From the NCBI GenBank assembly GCA_028564705.1, contig JAPXFQ010000483.1, positions 930,001 through 994,000 of the forward strand: a DNA stretch of 64,000 nucleotides, in the 5' to 3' direction. Under the pieces are notes generated by a model. That model ran no database searches and was not told where the DNA came from. It worked only from the letters and a program-made list of their open reading frames with translations. Both the position numbers and the translations under genes were made by a program. Positions 36,564 to 49,454 of this stretch are shown piece after piece (the first letter of the stretch is position 1; each line of letters begins with the position of its first letter). Origin of the DNA: Apricaphanius iberus (taxonomy: Eukaryota > Chordata > Actinopteri > Cyprinodontiformes > Aphaniidae).

Positions 36564-37924
36564 AAAACATGGATGCAGGCAGTCAACCAAAAGTGTACAC
36601 TTTAACATTTTGGAATCAGCTTAAACTTATTTCACTAGATGACATCGTGCTGATGGAAACTCTTTTTTGTGACACTAACTTCACTTTGACGAAAAATATT
36701 GTGACAATTTTAAATATCCAGATATTTTACAATCTCATTTGTTCTTTCATGGTCTACTACTGACAGAACTGGCCAGAACACTGACTCCAGAATGAAAACT
36801 GTATCAACCTGTGGTGAAAAATGTCTCCCCAACATTCAGACACAAGCAAATAGCATGACATCTAAACTTATTTCCTGTTCATGTACAACAGCAAAAAAAC
36901 ATCCAAAATTTGTTAAGCCATTGCTGAGAAACTGAGACGTTATCTTTAACAACCAAATCTACACAAACTAAAATCTGCTATAGAGGAGAAGATGAGAGGT
37001 TTCCTAAACATCCGAAGAGAAGACTGCAAAGATTTTTTTTTTTTTTTTGGAAGACTGGCCTCTTCTGGGTGTGTGAGGTTAGCTGTCATGTGGTGCAGAA
37101 ACATTTTTCTAGGCCACTGGTTACAGCTACACTGCTATCTTGTAAATAGTCTCTCTGAAGAAGCAGTCGTGTTCCAAAAAAAACCGAGCTGTCCTCACCT
37201 CTACTCCAGCGCTTCCAAGCCAACTTCGTGCATGACTTCAAACATAGCTTATGATTAGCTCCCCACATGGCAGGAACAGAAGAGAAAATCAAAATCACTG
37301 GAGTATTGTGTCAGCTGTAATTGCTCTCTGATTTTATGGTCATATATGACATAACAGGCCATTTGGTTGTCCAGAAAGTCTGGCTTTGATCAAGCCAAGG
37401 CAGAATGTGTTTTGAATTAGAAGGCTTGCAATGATGTATGTTTCTTGTCATGACAAGGATAACAGTGAGGTCACCAGACCCTGCACCACGCTCCCTACAC
37501 ATCACTGGGAGCAACAACATTCATCCCTTAGGTCTCCTCTCTTCTCCCTGGTCTCAGTGAGTTTAAGCATATAAAAACATACAGCCGAGGTGAAAACCAA
37601 CAGCAGCAAAGAGGACAAAACCAAATGTTCTGGTGACAAAAGGAGAAGAGATCAAAATTATTTGACTGGTTCAGACTATTTTAAAACCTGCCATCTGCTT
37701 GCTGTGTAAGTAGTAAAATAGGAGTTTACCAGCTTTAAATGATTGAAGTTGGCAAAATTAGATATGGCCAGCAAACAAACTCAAGAATGATTCCTTTTTT
37801 CTATTGCACCATTATATAGTAAACTGCAATGTTGGTAATTTAAGGACTAATACCCCTGTTACACTATTACAGGTACAGTATATCTTTGGTTTCAGTGGTA
37901 TAAGAAAACATGCTCAGCCTATAG
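36564..37924. other. Unannotated intronic DNA
   Basis: No supported gene or repeat. A poly-T run lies at 37026-37045. Confidence 0.4.
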
Positions 37925-38000
37925 ATTTTCTAGAACTGCTTAATCCTTGCTTCACGAGAGGGCTGAAGCCTATCTCTACTGGTCACTGGCCACTTGTGGG
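37925..38000 (-). mobile_element. SINE 3' end, decayed
   Basis: TTCTAGAACTGCTTAATCC, GAGGGCTGAAGCCTATCTCT, then CACTGGCCACTTGT is the complement of the SINE end seen at 63880-63985 (GGCGACCTGTC to AAGCGGTTCAGAAAA). Short and degenerate. Confidence 0.45.
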
Positions 38001-38171
38001 ATACAGAATACGCAGTTATCATTTATCGGTTTTATAAAACATCTCCTATTGTGACAGCAATTTTGATTTATTGTTTTCATAAAAACTCCAATTAAGGATA
38101 TCTAAAAAATCCAACAACTGACTGTATTATTGGGGATGTTTAAATAGTTTCTTCACTGTTGGTTCAATAAT

Positions 38172-38308
38172 AATACTAATAATGGATTGCATTTATATAG
38201 CGCTTTTCACGACACTCAAAGCACTTTACAATTCCACTATTCATTCATTCTCATATTCACACCCTGGTGGAAGCAAGCTATGATCGGAACAACAGCTACC
38301 CTGGGGCA
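38172..38308 (-). mobile_element. LINE/SINE 3' tail, truncated at a repeat junction
   Basis: AATAATGGATTGCATTTATATAGCGCTTTTC with CAAAGCACTTTACAATTC, a CATTCATTCTCATATTCACA run and CAGCTACCCTGGGGC is a common fish 3' tail in minus orientation. It stops at GGGGCA, where the next tail begins with AAGGCAAG. Confidence 0.6.
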
Positions 38309-38570
38309 AGGCAAGTTTATTTGTAGAGCCCAATTCACACACAAGGCAATTCAAAGTGCTTCACAGTTGCATAAATTAAGAAAACAGATAAACAGAAAAA
38401 AACCCATCAACTTAAAAAATAATTAATTACAATAAAAAGCAAGAGAGCATATAAAATACTTTCAATTGTCATATGCACGGGTAAAAAAAGCTCTTAAGTG
38501 AAGCCCTGTGAGGTTAGGCGGGCTTTCTTTCAAAGCAAGAGAGAGCTTCAGGTATCTGGTAGCAACTAGT
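38309..38570 (-). mobile_element. L2-type 3' tail (AAGGCAAG family)
   Basis: AAGGCAAGTTTATTTGTAGA, GCCCAATTCACACACAAGG, CAATTCAAAGTGCTTCACAG followed by an A-rich body. The same family recurs at 49970-50275 and 51144-51255, all in minus orientation. Confidence 0.6.
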
Positions 38571-38784
38571 TAACAATAGCAAAACAGTTGACTGCAGAAT
38601 CGATTTCTGATGGATTCATGTGTTGGCCTGGTCATCTTAGCTGCCGTGTCTCCATGCGTAATCGGCCCATTAAAGGAATGAGTTAAAGACATCAGCATAT
38701 CACACAGTTTCAGCAACAAGTAGCATCAATATAAAGGAAGATGCCTTACAAGCACAACCAGACAAACAGCAGGGTCCTGACAGT

Positions 38785-39341
38785 CGGTACGTTTACATGC
38801 ACATCTAAATTTAGCCTTTTGGAATTATGGAACTAAGGGCTTGCCCCCTATTGAGAACCGAGTCCCAGTTTCCAAGTCACTCAGTAAATTTAATTATTAA
38901 ATGAAGTACATTCCACTCCCTGACAATAGATGGCGAATAATTGTTAGCCTTAGCTGCACTCAGGCAATAAACAGAGGCTGGTTGGAGTGAAGCAGATGGA
39001 GTCAAAGCATGATATTCACAATCCACCATCTCTTCGTCAGTCAAAACATGTACTAATCAGTCACTTACATTTGTCTTAGCCACCATTTTCTTATTGCTGA
39101 GTTGCACTTCCTTATATACTTACTTCATGAAGGGTCGATCGCGTAAAGGCGGGGCCGGAGGGGTTGGTTGCAGAGAAGTCTGATTCCCAATCGCAATATC
39201 TGGGTAGCATTGTTGAGCTTCTGTAACTCCGGTTTGGTTCGATTCGGGCCGGAATAAAGTGTATACATGCATTTTAAAAGTCTGATTTCAGTCATACTAA
39301 GGCAATAATTCGAATTTCTCTTGCTGCATGTAAACATACTG
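38785..39341. mobile_element. MITE with TTTACATGCA inverted ends
   Basis: The left end CGGTACGTTTACATGCA and the complement of the right end, CAGTATGTTTACATGCA, match at 15 of 17 positions. 557 bp with no transposase. The internal block around 39125-39250 is GC-rich (GGCGGGGCCGG). No target duplication could be fixed, so the superfamily is open. Confidence 0.6.
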
Positions 39342-41414
39342 AATAATGACTGACAGCAGCCAGAACAGTACCGTTATTCCTCTCTCCAGTAAGGCTGTTA
39401 GATAGTTTTTGCGGGGTTTAAAGGCTAAATTAAATTCTTACAAATAGATTTTTTTAATGATAATATATTTAACAGTATTATATGTTTTTTTAATTTTAGA
39501 TAATATTCATTCCAAACAATCTAAACATAGAGCTAATGAAACACTGAAATTAAACAATGCGTGTAAAATACGACCAGTTCTCCTGTGACTTAAACACAGT
39601 CTCACATCCTCCTCCCAGCATTAAGCTGCCCTTTACCCAATGGTTGGAAATCAAGGAACATTTCTATGATTGAAATGCTCAGAAGTCGGAAATACTCTGT
39701 AAATGAGTCGTGCTTTGACCCGCAAGCTCTAGAGGGAGAAAATACTGCAAAAAGCACTGGTGGTTGGCACAACAAGCGATTTGGAGCATCTCTGCCCAAC
39801 TGCACCTGTCAGCTGCACTTCAAAGCCACCGGGTTAACAAAATGTAAGACACTTACAGGGTCTGGGGGCGTAAATGATAATCTGCTAAAGTGACAGACAT
39901 CCTTCAGATTTTTCCGTCACCGTTTTGAAAAAACCCTAAAATATAGAAAATACTTGGCTAATTCGATCTGAGCATTTATGAAATGTACCTTAGCATGTAG
40001 GGAATTTGAAAGGCGGCTCTGGACAGATCAGGAACAGAATGCCGCGTAAAGCGCATCTCCCCCCGCCCCCTTCTGTATATGGGGTCTAATATGGGAGTCC
40101 AAAGCTGCTAATGTGGCTTAATGTTCAATATTTTCGGCACACGCAACCACAACCCGTCAAAGGGTTTTTGTGGGTCTATGTGTGGAAATGGGCCATATGT
40201 CCAACCTGACAGCTGTTCTGTGTCGCAGTAAGTCCTGATGGCTGTCAAGGTGCTGTTCGATCTTTGAACTGCAAAATAATATCCATATCTTTTGAAGGAA
40301 GAGGGAGGCGATCAGGCATAAACATTTTACTGTAGCAAGCTTTCTTATAACACTTTCATACAGTAATTTATTTTTTCTGGAACCCAAGATCCATGGCATT
40401 TAAAAAAAACATGACGAGCAAATAATCAGACCTAAAATGAAAGAAGTGCTATGCAGCTTATCTGTGTGGTTAGGAAATTTTGAACTTGTCCAAATGGAGT
40501 CTCACTCCCATCCCACATAACTATCGACAGAAACACTACATATGTCAATCAATTAATTCAGCCAAAAATACGCCATTACAGAAAGTTAGAATGATTTTGA
40601 ACGAGCTCCTTTTAACCCAGCATGTTCCCTGTTGCCTAAACAGCAACTAATAAAAAAGCCACTTATTAAAGATACCCCTGTGAGCATAGAAGCATATTTC
40701 ACCTAAGCAGTTAGGCTCAATTGTCTGACTTTCCTTGATCATTTGCTGACAGATTTCAATAGCATCCCAGGCTGAGCATAGCATGTGCTCTCTCCAGGTC
40801 CTTCCATTCTCAGGCCCTGCTGCATGCTGGGCTTCTCTGAGGATACCACCATCTGTGCTCCCTCCCACTGGTAAACTGGCATAGGAGGCAGAAGAATCCT
40901 ATCTCAGAGTTGGGCGTTCAGCCCGCAGGGTCGAAGACGGAGGAGGGTGGCTGTGGTGCACCAAGAGATGCTCCCTGGTGGTTCACAGAGCCACTCCATA
41001 ACACTTTCCTCATGAGCGCTCCTCCAGAGGGCTGCTGGAATGTCTTCGAGCCATCTGGGGAGAAGTGGAGCGTGGCGGGGAGCAGCTGGACGCTTACAGC
41101 TGCTATTTAAGCCCTGGCAGTGGAGCTCCCTATCAGTCAGTCTGCAGGAAACACAGGAGACAGCCGAGCAGAACCAAACAGTGTAGGGCCCAGAGCACAC
41201 AAGTCCTGCTCTACTCCAATGAAGAGAAGGTTGCAGCTAGAGAGAAATAGATTAGGTCTTAGATTAAAGATGTGAAATTTGGTTTCTGGAAAAATTTACA
41301 TGATATGTTACCTAAGCAATAAGGTAAAGTGTGATTAGACTCTATTCACAGGGAGGTAGGTGACATTACTCTATTAATCAGGTTTGGATAACAACAGCTC
41401 TTTTGGGTGGTTAA
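39342..41414. other. Unannotated DNA, CNE-like at 40640-41260
   Basis: 39342-40640 has no features beyond AT-rich intronic sequence. 40640-41260 is GC-balanced, complex and repeat-free, with overlapping open frames on both strands that do not look coding. It contains a TATA-like TATTTAAG at 41104-41111. Confidence 0.35.
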
Positions 41415-41775
41415 ACTCAATTCAGTTTTCAATTTAGTTTATTTATATAGTACTGATTCACAACAGATGTAATCTCAAGACACTTTTACAAGAAGATCCA
41501 TTTCAATAGAATCATAAAAACATTCCAATCAGTTTAAAAATTTTTTATTTAAGGAATCCCAGCAGATTGCATCAAGTCATTGACTTGAGGTTGTGCCCCG
41601 TACATGCAGACTCCAACCACAGCAATCCCGCATACTGAGCACGGATGTAGCGAGAGTGGAGAGGAACAACTCCCCTTTAACAGATAGAAAATCCCAGCAG
41701 AACCTGGCTCAGTACAAGCGGCCATCTCCCACAACTGTCTGGGGTTTTGAGAAGACAGAGAAGAGACAAAGAACA
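41415..41775 (-). mobile_element. L2-type LINE 3' tail
   Basis: Complement of the long tail module: TTTATTTATATAGTACTGATTC, AGGAATCCCAGCAGATTGC, GCAGACTCCAACCACAGCAA, GTAGCGAGAGTGGAGAGGAA, and CAGAACCTGGCTCAGTACAA, the same order as 24605 back to 24285 on the other strand. Confidence 0.72.
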
Positions 41776-43249
41776 AATAAGAAGAACTGATGTAGGAATA
41801 TTTTTATTTGTTGAATGAAAACAGAGGCTGACTGAGTGTAATAACTTACCACTGCAACATCAAAATGTGCGAAGGACACCTTACATATTTGGTATTTATA
41901 TTTAAAGTGTTATTCATAGTCTATAACTCAATGGATGGACTCTAACTGGCCTTGATGCCAACTCCTAATATAGAACTTAGTCCCCAAGAGGCTGCTAATG
42001 GAAAAAAGTCGTGAGCTTTATGTTAACTTTAGTCTTTACTAAATCCAAAACAAGTTTAAGCCTTTGAGTTTACTGTCCACTTGATAACACAACTGAGTCC
42101 CAGTTGCACTGGTGAGCAAAACTGACACTTCAGATGAAGGGAAACTGGACAAGATAATCAGGAACAAACAAAAAATCACCAGAGGCCAAGCTGATGTTAT
42201 GGCTGAGGTCAATAAAACCTGTTTTACATTTCTCTGGACTAAGAGGGGGCTACCAAGAAAGAAGCTCTTGGGCCAGAATTAACATTTTCAAGCTATAATG
42301 ACACTTGTAGCTTCCCCCATGTGTGAGAACTTCTGTATTTGTCCTTTCTTTTTTATCTGTTATTCCTTCTCTCAGGTGGGCGTGGATCATGTCCGCTGCT
42401 GACTGAGAACATCAGCAAATATTCTTTAGACTCTATAAAACCTTTGTTGATCCTCAGGTCAATGGCTGTCCTGGCTTATCCATAACAGGCAGTCCAGGGG
42501 TTCTTCAGTTTTTAATCTTGACTTGATTTTGTTTTTTGTCTTTGCGCATTTAGGTTGGTATTTCTATAGTTTACTTTCAATAAAACATTCAAATCTGCTA
42601 CTGGAGTAAAAAAAAGGCTACCTGTAACTTGTTCATAGAACATTTTTTAAACATTAATGGGGCTGAATGTGTGTATATTTCAAAACGTATGTAACTAAAT
42701 GTTTTTTTTAAATAAGCAAAGTCTCTCCAATCTTAAAAGAAGAACATTAATCAAATCCCTTATTAAACACCAAGAAAATAATGTGATATTTGTGTTAATG
42801 AACAACACTGTGTTTTGTCAGATTATTGGAAGACCCTGTGATATAAGATACATACAATAGGAGAAAATAACAACATATGTTGGAAATTACCAGTGAGAAA
42901 ACACTAACATGTATGCACCAAGAAAATTTTAAGCCCCTAAAACGGCAGACAAAACAAACCAGGAAAAAAAAAAAATTCACCAAGATTCGGCTCTAGTCTA
43001 AAAGGTGCTTAAAAATGAAAAGAAGCTTGCATTTAAACAGAGCTTTAGCACTGAGAAGCAGAGAAATACAAGAGATCTGCCCCAACAGCTTGAGAAAGCG
43101 AGAGTTGGATTCTCAGCAAATGTCAATTGGTCCCTCAAGACTGCATGTGAGGTTTTCTCACAAAGCTCTACAAGTCCAGATTCTTTTGTTGATCCCAAAA
43201 GCTCAGCCCCACCATGTGAAACTATGGGAAAATCTGCTTGTCAGGAGAG
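41776..43249. other. Unannotated DNA
   Basis: No supported gene. 43005-43249 is complex sequence with plus-strand open frames in two registers that run up to the duplicated block at 43250; neither has a recognisable domain. Confidence 0.4.
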
Positions 43250-43459
43250 CATTAATTAAAGTGTTAAAGGTAAAAGAAGTATTGACTTCTTTTGCTCTGC
43301 AACCTCTCCTTCCACTAGCAGCCGGCAAACCGCATTGCCCCCAGAGGTAACGTCTTCCACTCGCTCAAACCTAGGAGCTAAGTGGAAGAAAAGCCCCACT
43401 AAGACCAATTAAGGCCTTCACTTGGAGACTGAAAAGAAGACAAATGGAGGCAGAAGGCC
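43250..43459. repeat. Duplicated 210-bp block, copy A
   Basis: From CATTAATTAAAG to AAATGGAGGCAGAAG, this block matches 46526-46735 in direct orientation at roughly 85-90% identity by eye, with near-equal length. The best-kept cores are CTCTGCAACCTCTCCTTCC (next to ACTAGCAGC), TCTTCCACTCGCTCAAACC and CTAAGACCAAT. There are no terminal repeats, tails or coding frames, and it matches no repeat family I know. It looks like a duplicated non-coding element. Confidence 0.8.
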
Positions 43460-43964
43460 CGATTACAAGAAACCTTTGTACAGATGTAAAGCAATTAGAT
43501 TGGTCTCAGGGGCTAGACAGTGTGGTACCTGAGAGTCATGGATCCTACAGCCAGTTGAAAGTCGGAACAATTCCTCTTTTCTGTTTAGGGCCCCAGTCAG
43601 GCTGTGTATTAGTGTCATATATCAGCCAATAGGGCTGGTATTGGTTTCTCTAGTTCAGGGAAGAGACAGCCGCCTGCCAAGGAGGGCCACTCCACCCTCC
43701 ATTATCCATCTGCTGGGAGAACAGGGACTCTATTATCCTTTCTGATGGGGCCTTTTGGGTAAAACAAGGCCAGATACAAAGTGTGGAAGTTCTCAGGTGT
43801 CTCCTTCCATCATGGAAGCTTGTCATTCTGATAAGAGACTGGAGTAATTATTTAAAACCGATTACTAGTCAGAGCTCATTTAACCAGCCCAGTACTAAAA
43901 TCTCTAATTCGGAAAAAAATATAGCTTACATCCAATCATTGTAAAGAGCTATGTGCAACAGTGT
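43460..43964. other. Unannotated DNA next to the duplicated block
   Basis: Complex and repeat-free to about 43860, then AT-rich. Possibly part of the same conserved region as copy A. No gene seen. Confidence 0.35.
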
Positions 43965-44940
43965 ACGGTGCCTGGCAAAAGTTCTCGTACTCCTGAAACT
44001 TTTTCCCATTATAATTTTTTTTTTTTTTTTACAAATTTCAGTTTATTGAATTAAACCTGAGTCAATATTATTTTAAACCACCTTTGTTGCAATTACAGCT
44101 CCAAGTGTTTTGGGTATGTCCCTACCAGCTTTGTGTGAGATTTTTACCAAATCAGTTTCAGAATAGCTCAAGTTCAGTACTGGATGCAGAGAATCTGTGA
44201 ACATAAATTCTTCCATTCATCGTATCAAGTGTATTAGATCTACACAAGTACGTTATAGCTCTGGCTTTCTGTTTATGGTGGTTCTGGTGCAAGGTGAACC
44301 TCGCACCAAATCTAAAGTCTTCCAGGAGGAACAGTGGCTATACTCGAAGATGGGATGAAAGATGGAGCTAAATACAAAGCAATCCTGAGAGGAGCCAGAG
44401 AGGGCATGTAGTTATGATGCCTCCTGGACACCTCCCTGGTGAGGTCTTCCAGTTACGTCCCACTGAGACGGAGACCCAGAAGAAGACTCATGACATACTG
44501 GAAGGACTGTTTTTTTCGGCTTGCCACAAAAACACCGTGGGATTCCATCCAAGAAGCTGGCCCAAGTAGCTTGGGAGTGGGAAGTCTGGGTGTCTCTGCT
44601 TGAGCTGCTAGCCCCACAACCCAATAAATGGAAGGCAATGGATGGATGGAGTATTCCCATCAACAAAGACCAGTAGCTCTGAAGAATCCCATGCTGCGTC
44701 CCACAGCACAATGCTGCCACCACCATGTTTCATGGTGAGGATTGGGAGTTGATGATGGCAAATATCTGAAAAGGTTACATTTTGCCTCAAGGCCTTCACA
44801 GAACAGCTAGATTAATAGATAGATAACAATACAGACAGGTGGACTCCATTTATTAGCTGGTTGACTGCTAAAGAAAGTGGTTTGCACTGGCACACAAACC
44901 CTAATTATTGAATGGACCATTTGTGAAATGACTAGACTCA
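43965..44940 (-). mobile_element. Tc1/mariner-type element remnant, split by a Rex3 tail
   Basis: The left end GGTGCCTGGCAAAAGTTCTCG and then TGCAATTACAGCTCCAAGTG and TTTTGGGTATGTC match the minus-orientation layout of a common fish Tc1-type element. After the Rex3 insertion, ATGCTGCCACCACCATGTTT and CAAGGCCTTCACAGAACAGC continue that layout, ending in ACAGGTGGACTCCATTTATT. The transposase frame is destroyed. Confidence 0.55.
44365..44651 (+). mobile_element. Rex3-type LINE 3' end
   Basis: ATGCCTCCTGGACACCTCCC, TGGTGAGGTCTTCC, GGGAGTGGGAAGTCTGGGTG, CTGCTAGCCCCACAACCC and the terminal AATGGATGGATGG follow the Rex3 (RTE-clade) C-terminal/3' end. Only the last ~290 bp is present, typical of severe 5' truncation. 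It interrupts the Tc1-type remnant at 43965-44940 and is therefore younger. Confidence 0.72.
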
Positions 44941-46525
44941 CTGCTTTTGCTTAAATCCATAAGAGAAAACAAGCTTGCTTTTTCCAAAATCAGTATAAAT
45001 CAGTGTTACTTTACTTGTCCCTAATATTGATAGCCACAGCAGAACGCAGGCAGGGATACAATGTGCACTGAGTATGAAATTGATTGCTAATGGAAATTTA
45101 TGTCAGCAGTCTGATCCACAATTAACTCAAGCAAAAACCCTTCTCATGACCTGAAATTATAAAATAATTTTGACAAATGGAGGTCTGATCTATAATGACC
45201 TTTTTCCTTTTCCTCCAAGACGTATCTGGCTGCAGCACTCATTATTTATGGGAGGTTTTAAAAAGCAGGTATAGGGGAATGAATGTGTGCTTGTCAGTGT
45301 GTGTAATGGGGCTAATAATGGCATCCTATGTGCTGCATAATGAACCCTACCCACACAGAAAAGCTATCTCCTCTGCTGCTTTGACAAGCAGGGTGTTCTT
45401 CAGCAGAGCCCCTCGCTTTATAACCTGCACTGTGTAAGTGGCAGCAAGGATGTATAAACCCTGGAGTCACGGTGGGGATAAAGCTATTTGGGAAAGTACT
45501 TATGCAGCTGTTTCAACCATTTGTCTGCACCCTCATTTGCAGATGCTTAACAGAGTCAAATAAACAAAAACACATTTCCTGTCTGTTAAAAAATATTTCT
45601 AGAGGTGATTTAAAAGGATTCAAAAATGCCTACCTTGTCAAACGGATCTGTATTTCAAATTTAATGACCTAAAAACAGCCCAGGAGAAAACTTGGTGTGA
45701 CTAAGTGCAGAACCCATAAATGTGACTATGAGTTGCACAGTAAAATATACTACGTGTGGCTGCTTGGAATTGCCAGTGCAGTAAATCTGCACAGCAGTGC
45801 CTAGCATGATCTGGGAGCCGAAGGAACCCATTTGACTTCACAGTTCAAGCTTGATGAAGTCCCTGGATGCTCCTGGTTATAGACTTAAGCAGATGGCCAA
45901 GTACTTGGCACAAGAAAAGAGCTGAATATCTTCTTGGCAAATCTACAAGCACACAGAGAATGTTAATGCCAAACACTTTCTTTAAAAACAACAACAGGAA
46001 AAAAAAAATACTGTTGGAACACGTCCATACAAAGAAGAAAGAAACCAGTGAATGTCATATAATACTAATCACATCTATTCACACCCAGTTTCTTCATTTT
46101 AAAATAATATTAATAACAACACCGATTGAAAAAGACAGACAAGGATTTGAACCAGGTTTAATAAGGTGAAGAAGAATGAGTCAATTGGGGTTAACATGAT
46201 ACGAGCTATAAAATATAGATATTTCACACCACCAAAACCTGTTTATTTATATTTTGTAGTGAATGTATACAGTTACACGAGTATTTTAGCATCAATATAG
46301 ACAAAAACAATTCCAAAGCCTCCACACTGCTGACAATTTTAACGACTAGCCACACTCACAGTAAAACCACTACAACGCATTTTAGGTGTGATCTGTCAGC
46401 CAGAAAATATCATGTCAAGCTCATTTTTTGTTTTTGTTTATGTGGTAAATCTTTATCTGAAGATAAATTATACCCTTATGAAAACAAGCTTCCACTACAT
46501 CTGGTGACAAATCGCAAATGGTATA
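44941..46525. other. Unannotated DNA, CNE-like at 45190-45450
   Basis: No gene. 45190-45450 is complex and repeat-free. The remainder is AT-rich with A-rich runs near 45990-46010. Confidence 0.35.
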
Positions 46526-46735
46526 CATTAATTAAAGTTTTAAAGATAAAGATAATTATTTACTTCCTTTACTCTGCAACCTCTCCTTCCACTAGCAGCT
46601 GGCAAACTGCCCTGCCCTTAGAGGTAACATCTTCCACTCGCTCAAACCCCGGAGCCAAGTGGAATAAAAGCCTCGCTAAGACCAATGAAGGCCTTCACTA
46701 GGAGACTGAAAGCAATAAAAATGGAGGCAGAAGCC
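46526..46735. repeat. Duplicated 210-bp block, copy B
   Basis: Second copy of the block at 43250-43459, same orientation, 3,276 bp to the right. Homology stops at AAATGGAGGCAGAAG on the right and CATTAATTAAAG on the left in both copies. Differences are mainly substitutions, several of them transitions, which implies an old duplication with retained cores. Confidence 0.8.
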
Positions 46736-49105
46736 ACAACGGAAATTATGCTGCAAGTTTATCATAATGTCTGTTGTGCCTTTTGCAGCTTTTTGAACCT
46801 TCTGGGCCATTAAAAATTCCATCTTCAAATGAGCTTTCTTGTATTCTTTACAGTAGCAGAAAAATGTTTGAGCATCAGTTTGATGGAATCTATCCATCAT
46901 CAATCATCTTCAGTAATTATAACAAAGGTGAATGTTTATGGACACAAATCAGATGGACACATCTAAACAGAAATATAAACCTATTTGTACCAGATTGAAG
47001 TGTGAAGATGGTATCTGGTGTTTGTGATAATCACTGTTCACCATCCTTCCTGGTTTGAGGTCCAACTAAGACCAACTCTAGCTAAGACAAAGGTGATTTG
47101 GTTTATTATCTTCTGCTTTAAATAATTAAGTAACTAATCCAAAAATGGTATGCACATATGCTACAACAACCACTGTGACCAGATTTCCTCATTAGGGTCC
47201 CCCCTCCATAAATCTACAATGAGAAAACTGCATTGTATGTGGATGCCCTTGTGCACCTTCTCTACAATGTATTTTTTTTATATTTCTGTATGAAACTCTT
47301 TCCAGTTCATTCTCTCAATAAAAAAAGCCATTGTGTGATCATATTGAAGGCAGTTGAGCTCATTATTCTAAGCTAAAAATGGAAAAATCCAACAGGTCAT
47401 GACTCATTATTTTATAAGTCTCTCGGCATCTCTAAAGCAGGACTTCATTTCCACTTGGAGATGGTTGACAATCCGTCCATATAGACATCATTTGACTGGT
47501 CCACTGCAGGAAATATATAACCATAGTTTCTCATTAGGTGTTTTATAACTCATGTGTACTAAGGTTTGTGCATGATGATTAGATATGCTGCATCATGTTC
47601 CCTTTTGGTCAGTACTGATTATGTTCACAGTTTCACAATCAGAAGTGTATCTGTCTGTGCTGTTGTGCAAGGCTAATGTAGTGGTATGTTCTTTCCTCTT
47701 TCACTTGCTATTCCAAATCCTTTTCTATCATGTATATTTAATGAGTGTACATACAAATAAAGAAAAAGGAGGTATATAACACATTTTCTGTGTTTCTGTT
47801 AGAAAAACCGGTGCAATAAACAGGCATTTGGCTTTTTCTCACGATATAGTCACTGAAGAAAAAAAGCCACATGTCTAAGAACCTGAAAAGACATGAAAGT
47901 TATATCAAGGACGTTGTATCCAAGCGTTAGATTGCTTTCACACTGGATGATTAGCTTCATCCATGCTAATTACAATGAATGGATACTAATTAAGAAAAAC
48001 TATGTGTCAGCTAAAGAGGATTTGGGGCTTTGTCTATCCTATATCATCATTTGAAAGGCACCGCTCACAAGTTAGCTCCTCTCTAACGAAACCATAACCA
48101 GCCACAAAACCAAACATTTTACATACATACAAAGCAGAAAACAACCGTGATTCAAGCATCAAGCACAAACTTGATAGGCAGAGCAATTAAAAGCTCAGCT
48201 AGTTGAAAAGGAATATGCTATTCGTGATGATTCCCAGGGGAACAGTTTTCAACTAAATTAAGAGAGCGGTGTGTTCAAGAACAGAGTTCCTTCAATTTGC
48301 TCATTCTCCTCTGTGGGACATCCAAATAATATCTGTGCTGCTGGTGTGAAGCTATTAGACAGCTCCAGCAGGACAGGGAAAATGGCAATTATCTGGCCTA
48401 TAGTGGCAGTTCTTCCTGCCAGGTCTGCCACCAGCTGCTTCTAACTGATTATGTCTGTAGGTCGAAGAAGTTGACCCAGACAGGGCCCCTGGCTCAGAAC
48501 TGCTGAGCTGTTACAACTGCTTCCATCCGACCCACACCCGACTGAGTTTTTCTTTTTCTTTGAAACAGACAGAAATGTAATTAGGCTAGGAGGACATGGA
48601 TGATGCTAACTGCTCAGCAACACAAAGACATAAAGACAGGTGTGTCTCCCAGGGAGTGCTGATTTGACAGGACCAAAACTGGAAACCTTAATAGATACCT
48701 CATCTTTTTTGTGACTGCAGCAACTGTGGAAGTAACCAAGAGTGAGAATATGCTTCAGAAGGTTCAAATAACAGATTGATGTCTAAGCAAAAAAATATAT
48801 ATATTCCAAAAAATATGGTGTCACAATGTGGGTCTACAATTTTTTTGGCTTTGAAGCCAAAGGAGGGAGGTGGATGCTTTCAGTCCTATATCCTGTGGTA
48901 TGTATATTTGAGACTCTTATGTCGAATAAAAAAAAAAGTACTTCTTGGGTTGCAGTGCTAGCTAGCCACCTAGGAACGTAAAGTAAAGGGATATATTTTT
49001 AAGATCTTTATTAGGCCTGCAATGAATTTAATTCAAATCTGACTATTTTGCAGTCAAAATTAGAATTGGGTAATTTGACACTGAACAGATCTTTTTTCAA
49101 ATATA
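46736..49105. other. Unannotated intronic DNA
   Basis: No supported gene. 48190-48700 is complex and repeat-free and may be conserved. Near 47755, AATAAAGAAAAAG resembles a polyadenylation signal but no transcript is apparent. Confidence 0.35.
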
Positions 49106-49235
49106 ATTTCCATCCATGCATCCATCCATCCATCCATCCATCTTCCACTTCATACAGAGTCGCGGGGGCAGCAGTGTAAGCAGAGAGACTCAAATTTCCC
49201 TCCCACAGCCACTTGGGCCAGCTCCTGAATGAATG
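49106..49235 (-). mobile_element. Rex3-type LINE 3' end
   Basis: A (CATC)n run at about 49111-49142 is followed by AGAGTCGCGGGGGCAGCAGT, AAGCAGAGAGACTCAAAT and CAGCCACTTGGGCCAGCTCCT, the complement of the Rex3 3' end with its (GGAT)n tail. About 130 bp. Confidence 0.65.
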
Positions 49236-49454
49236 ACTCTCAAATATAATTATAGATTCATTAAACCTTCATTTTTGTTTTGAAAAACACAAAAGGAAAG
49301 CCTTTTTCATACTTTTCTGGCATCAGGATCAGGAGCATAACAATATAGACTTGTTGCATAAAAAAACACATTCAAGGTCAGGGAGGGGCTGTGAGCTCCA
49401 CATTGGTGCCTACTAATGTTACTTACCTGCCGATATTGATTTAGTGCAGTACAA

